9,251 nucleotides of DNA. Origin: an uncultured beta proteobacterium (GTDB lineage: Bacteria; Pseudomonadota; Gammaproteobacteria; Burkholderiales; Burkholderiaceae_C). The notes beneath the pieces were generated by a model. It was not told the DNA's origin and did no database searches. It saw only the letters and a list, made by a program, of their open reading frames with translations. The position numbers and the translations under genes are program-made. Positions within the stretch are counted from its first letter, which is position 1. Each line of letters opens with the position of its first letter. Shown piece after piece: positions 5,606 to 9,251 of this stretch. The stretch spans positions 1 through 9,251 of the forward strand of contig CAILKA010000435.1 of the NCBI GenBank assembly GCA_903834645.1, written 5' to 3'.

Positions 5606-6382
5606 ATGCCTGTACTTGCCTGGTCAGCCCTCGTCGGCACACTCCTGGTCCTTGCCGCCACCGGCCTGTGGTGGCTGCGCCGGCGCGCCCAAGCCACCGA
5701 GCCCGAGCCCTTGCCCACGACCTGGCCGCTGCACAGCCGCCCGGTCTTCAACAACGAGGAGCGGCGGGTCTACCGCCTCCTGGTGGAAGCCTTCCCGCAC
5801 CACGCAGTGCTCGCCAAGTTGCCGCTCGTGCGCTTCTGCCAGCCCGAGGACCCGCAGGCACTGGGCTCCTGGTACCGCCTGCTCGGATCGCAGTCGGTCA
5901 CGTTCGCCTTGTGCAGCGCCAGCGGGCGCGTAGTCGCCGCCATCGACCTGGACGGTCCGCGCCCGCCCTCGGAGCGCTCGCTGCGGATCAAGCAGGAGGT
6001 GCTCTCGGCGTGCCGCGTCCGCTACCTGCGCTGCCGCTCCGACCAGCTGCCCTCCGCGGCGGAGCTGCAGCTGCTGGTACCCCAGGGAGCGGCCGGGATG
6101 CGCGGCCCGCAGCCGGCCGTGGCGACGCGTGCCGGCAGCGACAACCCCGGCGACGTGCCCCGCCGGGGGCGCAAGCCCCTGTGGCGCGAACCTGGCTTCC
6201 TGCAGGATGGCTACCACGGCCGCCAGGCGGGCAGCGCGACCACCCCCGAGTCGATCCTGCCGCTGATGGGCGAGCAGGCGAGCCTGCGGCGCGGCCGCGA
6301 GGCGCCGGTGGACCTCTCCCAGGATCTGGCCGAGGCGTTGGGCGACGGTGCCTCGCCGCCGCCGATGGCGGTGCGGCACTGA
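5606..6382 (+). CDS. DUF2726 domain protein with N-terminal membrane anchor
   Basis: 258 residues of unknown function. One hydrophobic helix (about residues 4-24, LAWSALVGTLLVLAATGLWWL) followed by RRR suggests a single membrane anchor with the rest in the cytoplasm. Residues about 47-150 look like DUF2726: VFNNEERRVYRLLVEAF (47-63), a VTFALC strand (98-103), VVAAIDLDG (109-117), RIKQEVLSACRVRYLRC (127-143). The family has been linked to restriction-endonuclease-like (PD-(D/E)XK) folds. D114, D116 and K129 are the acidic and lysine positions to look at, but this is inference. The C-terminal 80 residues are polar, low in complexity and probably disordered. The start is the first ATG, with no clear Shine-Dalgarno. 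It is two bases upstream of srkA and so presumably co-expressed. It is divergent from rplM. Confidence 0.85.
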   Translation: MPVLAWSALVGTLLVLAATGLWWLRRRAQATEPEPLPTTWPLHSRPVFNNEERRVYRLLVEAFPHHAVLAKLPLVRFCQPEDPQALGSWYRLLGSQSVTFALCSASGRVVAAIDLDGPRPPSERSLRIKQEVLSACRVRYLRCRSDQLPSAAELQLLVPQGAAGMRGPQPAVATRAGSDNPGDVPRRGRKPLWREPGFLQDGYHGRQAGSATTPESILPLMGEQASLRRGREAPVDLSQDLAEALGDGASPPPMAVRH

Positions 6383-6384
6383 CG

Positions 6385-7446
6385 GTGCCCCCTGGCGCAC
6401 CGGCCCGCGGGGACCTGGCACCCCCCGACTACGCCGCACTCACGCCCGACGCCGTGCTCGACGCACTGCAGGCGGTGGGGCTGCGTGGGGATGGCCGCAT
6501 CCTGCAGCTGAACTCCTACGAAAACCGTGTCTTCCAGGTGATGCTCGAGGACGGGGGCGCGGTGGTGGCGAAGTTCTACCGCCCTGCCCGTTGGTCGGAC
6601 GCCCAGATCCTCGAGGAGCATGCCTTCGCGCGCGAGCTCGCCGACGAGGAGGTGCCCGCGGTGGCACCCCTGGCGCTGCACGCTCCCGCCTCCGAGGCGG
6701 GAGCAGGGCCCGCGCCACGCCTGGAGCCGCCGCTGCCCCCGCACACCCTGGCCGTGTTCACGACAGGCGAACCGCCCATGCGGCTGGCTGTCAGCCCGCG
6801 CCGCGCCGGGCGCGCGCCCGAGCTCGAGGATGACGAGGTGCTGCACAGGCTGGGCGGGTTCATCGGGCGGCTGCACGCCGTGGGCCGGCGCCGGCCATTT
6901 CGCCACCGGCGGACGATGCACCCGGCCGAGGACGCTCGCGCCTCGCTGGCGACACTGGAGGCTGGCGGGTTCGTGCCCGAGGACCAGGCCCCGGCCTGGC
7001 GCGCAGCGTGCGAGCAGGCGATCGCCCGCATCGCCTCGGACTTCGATGCGGTGCGCCCGCGCGCCTCGAGGTTGCACGGGGACTGCCACCCGGGCAACCT
7101 GCTGTGGCGCGAGGAGGGCGCCCACATCGTGGACCTGGACGATGCGTGCAACGGCCCGGCCGTGCAGGACCTGTGGATGCTGCTGTCGGGCGATCCGGTG
7201 GCCGCAGGCCACCAACTTGCACAGCTGCTGCGGGGCTACCGCAGGTTCACGGACTTCGACGAGCGCGAACTCTCGCTCGTGGCAGCCCTGCGGCTGTCGC
7301 GGATGATCCGCCACAACGCCTGGATCGCCCAGCGCTGGCACGACCCGGCCTTTCCGGTTGCCTTTCCCGCCTTCGGCAGCTCGGGCTACTGGGGGCAGCA
7401 GGTCGTGCAGCTGCGCGAGCAGCTCGCCGCGACGGGCGCAGACTAG
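6385..7446 (+). CDS. srkA: SrkA/RdoA (YihE)-type stress response serine/threonine kinase
   Basis: Cytoplasmic kinase of the choline/aminoglycoside-kinase-like fold. In E. coli, SrkA protects cells against stress-induced death and is controlled by the Cpx pathway. It has 353 residues, near the family length. Visible motifs: LNSYENRVFQV (42-52, nucleotide loop), AKFYRP with lysine 63, LHGDCHPGNLLW (230-241) with catalytic D233 and N238, and VDLDDA (249-254) with the metal-binding aspartates. All are intact. The GTG at 6385 was chosen as start because it is two bases after the DUF2726 stop and gives a normal N-terminus before TPDAVLDALQAVGL. No strong Shine-Dalgarno is visible, so translation is probably coupled. 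A Pro/Ala-rich insertion between the lobes (about 98-116) is encoded by a 23-bp palindrome and adjoining bases. Its stop codon overlaps that of htpG. Confidence 0.93.
   Translation: MPPGAPARGDLAPPDYAALTPDAVLDALQAVGLRGDGRILQLNSYENRVFQVMLEDGGAVVAKFYRPARWSDAQILEEHAFARELADEEVPAVAPLALHAPASEAGAGPAPRLEPPLPPHTLAVFTTGEPPMRLAVSPRRAGRAPELEDDEVLHRLGGFIGRLHAVGRRRPFRHRRTMHPAEDARASLATLEAGGFVPEDQAPAWRAACEQAIARIASDFDAVRPRASRLHGDCHPGNLLWREEGAHIVDLDDACNGPAVQDLWMLLSGDPVAAGHQLAQLLRGYRRFTDFDERELSLVAALRLSRMIRHNAWIAQRWHDPAFPVAFPAFGSSGYWGQQVVQLREQLAATGAD
6682..6704. repeat. 23-bp palindrome inside srkA
   Basis: GCTCCCGCCTC (6682-6692) and GAGGCGGGAGC (6694-6704) are exact reverse complements around a single central C. 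It lies within codons for the low-complexity stretch HAPASEAGAG of SrkA. It could be a remnant of a small palindromic repeat element tolerated between the two kinase lobes. Confidence 0.6.
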
Positions 7447-9251
7447 GCTGCCAGCAGCCGGTTGACCCGCTGCACGTAGCCAGCCGGGTCTTCGAGCTGC
7501 CCGCCCTCGGCCAGAAGCGCCTGGTCGAAGAGGATGTGCGCCAGGTCGTCGAAGCGGGAGTCGTCGGCCAGGCGCTTGACGAGCCCGTGTTCCGGGTTGA
7601 CCTCGAGAATCGGCTTGACCGCCGGCGCGCTCTGGCCAGCCTGGCGCAGCATCCGGGCCAGGTGCGCGCTCATGTCGCCCTCCTCGACCACGATGCAAGC
7701 GGGGGAGTCGACCAGGCGCGACGTCGAGCGCACGTCCCGGGCGCGCGCTTGGAGCGCAGCCCTGAGCCGCTCGAGCACCGGCTTGAAAGCCTCGGCCGTG
7801 GCCTCTGCCTGCTTCTTCTCTTCCTCGTCCTGTAGCGTGCCCAGGTCGACCGCGCCCTTGGCCACGCTTTGCAGCGGCTTGCCGTCGAACTCGTAGAGGT
7901 GCGAGAGCATCCACTCGTCCACGCGGTCCGTCAGCAGCAGCACCTCGATGCCCTTCTTGCGGAAGACCTCCAGCTGCGGGCTGCCCTTGGCTGCCGCGAG
8001 CGAGTCGGCGGTGATGTAGTAGAACGCCTCCTGCCCCTCCTTCATGCGGCCCGCGTAGTCGGCAAAGGACACGCCGGAATCGGCGTGCGTGGAGGCAAAG
8101 CGCAGCAGCTTGGCCAGCCGCTCCTGGTTGGCATGGTCTTCGCCCAAGCCCTCCTTGAGGACAGCGCCGAAATGCGTCCAGAACTCGGCGTACTTGTCCT
8201 TGTGGTTCTCCGCCAGGTCCTCGAGCATCGAGAGCACCCGCTTGGTGGAGCCCTCGCGGATGGCCTTCACGTCACGGCTTTCCTGGAGCAGCTCGCGGCT
8301 GACGTTGAGCGGCAGGTCGGCCGAGTCGATCACGCCCCTGACGAAGCGCAGGTACACCGGCATCAGCGCCTCGGCGTCGTCCATGATGAAGATACGCTTG
8401 ACGTAGAGCTTCACGCCGCCGCGCTTGTCGCGGTTCCAGAGATCAAAGGGTGCCTTGGCTGGCACGAACAGCAGCTGCGTGTACTCGGTGCGACCCTCCA
8501 CCCGGTTGTGGGTGTAGGCCAGGGGCGCCTCACTGTCGTAGCTGATCTGCTTGTAGAACTCCTGGTACTCGGCGTCCTTGACCTCGCTCTTGCTGCGCGC
8601 CCACAGAGCGGAGGCCTTGTTCACGGCCTCCCACTCGTCCTTGGGCACCTGCGCCTTCTGCTCGTCGTCCCACTCCTCCTTCCTCATGAGGATGGGCAGC
8701 GAAATGTGGTCGGAGTACTTGCCGATGATCGCGCGCAGCTTCCAGCTCTTGAGGAACTCCTCCTCACCCTCGCGCAGGTGCAGGATGACGTCGGTGCCGC
8801 GCTGCGCGCGCGTGATGGCCTCGGTCTCGAAGTCACCGGTGCCTTCGCTGGTCCAGCGCACACCCTCCTCGGGCGTCAAGCCGGCGCGGCGCGACTCCAC
8901 CGTGATGCGCTCGGCGACGATGAAGCCCGAGTAGAAGCCCACCCCGAACTGGCCGATCAGATTGGCGTCCTTCTTCTGGTCTCCCTCGAGGCCGGCCATG
9001 AACTCGCGCGTTCCACTGCGGGCAATGGTGCCCAGGTGCTGCATCGCCTCCTCGGCGCTCATGCCGATGCCGTTGTCGCGGATCGTGAGCGTGCGCGCCT
9101 GCTCGTCGAACAAGACGCGGATCTCCAGGTTGGGGGCATCCTCGTAGTAACCCGGATGATCGAGCGCCTCGAAGCGCAGCTTGTCGCAGGCATCCGACGC
9201 GTTGGAGATGAGCTCGCGCAGGAAGATCTCCTTGTTGGAGTACAGCGAGTG
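7443..9251 (-). CDS. htpG: Hsp90-family chaperone HtpG, 5' end cut by window edge
   Basis: Cytoplasmic ATP-dependent chaperone that works as a dimer on partly folded clients, with DnaK in E. coli. 602 residues are visible. The first, HSLYSNKEIFLRELISNASDAC, corresponds to about residue 20 of the usual protein, so only some 20 N-terminal residues and the promoter are missing. The GHKL ATPase signatures are intact: ELISNASD with its Glu and Asn, DNGIGM (9060-9077), GTIARSGT and GQFGVGFYS. The middle domain includes LPLNVSRELLQ with the ATP-sensing arginine (codon 8295-8297). The dimerisation domain ends in VNRLLAA. There is no internal stop or frameshift. The frame is open beyond the last TTG-type start to the window edge, so that TTG at 9113 is not the true start. 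It is convergent with srkA; the stop codons share bases in CTAG. Confidence 0.98.
   Translation of the reverse strand, partial: HSLYSNKEIFLRELISNASDACDKLRFEALDHPGYYEDAPNLEIRVLFDEQARTLTIRDNGIGMSAEEAMQHLGTIARSGTREFMAGLEGDQKKDANLIGQFGVGFYSGFIVAERITVESRRAGLTPEEGVRWTSEGTGDFETEAITRAQRGTDVILHLREGEEEFLKSWKLRAIIGKYSDHISLPILMRKEEWDDEQKAQVPKDEWEAVNKASALWARSKSEVKDAEYQEFYKQISYDSEAPLAYTHNRVEGRTEYTQLLFVPAKAPFDLWNRDKRGGVKLYVKRIFIMDDAEALMPVYLRFVRGVIDSADLPLNVSRELLQESRDVKAIREGSTKRVLSMLEDLAENHKDKYAEFWTHFGAVLKEGLGEDHANQERLAKLLRFASTHADSGVSFADYAGRMKEGQEAFYYITADSLAAAKGSPQLEVFRKKGIEVLLLTDRVDEWMLSHLYEFDGKPLQSVAKGAVDLGTLQDEEEKKQAEATAEAFKPVLERLRAALQARARDVRSTSRLVDSPACIVVEEGDMSAHLARMLRQAGQSAPAVKPILEVNPEHGLVKRLADDSRFDDLAHILFDQALLAEGGQLEDPAGYVQRVNRLLAA

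Noticed and set aside
5587..6384. Upstream extension of the srkA frame
   Set aside because: It overlaps the DUF2726 gene in another frame and gives low-complexity Arg/Ala/Pro sequence; SrkA homology begins only after 6385.
6211..7914. Open frame of 567 codons on minus across srkA and the end of htpG
   Set aside because: It overlaps two well-identified genes, one in antisense and one in another frame, and its protein is low-complexity Arg/Gly/Ala/His.
1..9251. CRISPR array, insertion sequence, tRNA, rRNA, defence or phage genes
   Set aside because: No regularly spaced repeats, transposase motifs, tRNA cloverleaf or rRNA sequence was seen; all coding space is taken by housekeeping genes.

Overview
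The window is a GC-rich stretch of bacterial housekeeping chromosome, most likely from a betaproteobacterium of the order Burkholderiales (Comamonadaceae or Sphaerotilaceae type). This assignment rests on protein character, very high GC at third positions and the gene neighbourhood; no rRNA or other marker is present to fix it. Eight protein genes are supported and almost all the sequence is accounted for. I see no mobile element, CRISPR array, tRNA or rRNA.

Layout from left to right. (1) The minus-strand tyrS (tyrosyl-tRNA synthetase) is cut off at its C-terminal end by the window edge. (2) Divergent from it are two plus-strand genes, an M23/LytM cell-wall peptidase and anmK (anhydro-N-acetylmuramic acid kinase), nearly touching and forming a small peptidoglycan turnover and recycling unit. 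(3) Convergent to these are three minus-strand genes in the transcription order rplM (L13), rpsI (S9) and erpA (A-type Fe-S carrier). rplM-rpsI is a tight ribosomal operon with a strong sigma70-like promoter and a long, heavily structured leader of about 230 nt. erpA follows after a GC-rich hairpin and has its own upstream region with a perfect 10-bp inverted repeat. (4) Divergent from rplM are two plus-strand genes two bases apart: a membrane-anchored DUF2726 protein and an SrkA/RdoA (YihE)-type stress-response kinase. (5) The minus-strand htpG (Hsp90) runs off the right edge and lacks about its first 20 residues. Its stop codon overlaps that of srkA.

The genes serve translation (tyrS, rplM, rpsI), Fe-S cluster delivery (erpA), wall turnover (M23 peptidase, anmK) and stress or proteostasis (srkA, htpG). 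I find no undescribed multi-gene system. The best leads are non-coding: the rplM leader, with a nested 16-bp stem, a competing small hairpin and a 20-bp perfect palindrome next to the ribosome binding site; the erpA inverted repeat; and a 23-bp palindrome inside srkA.
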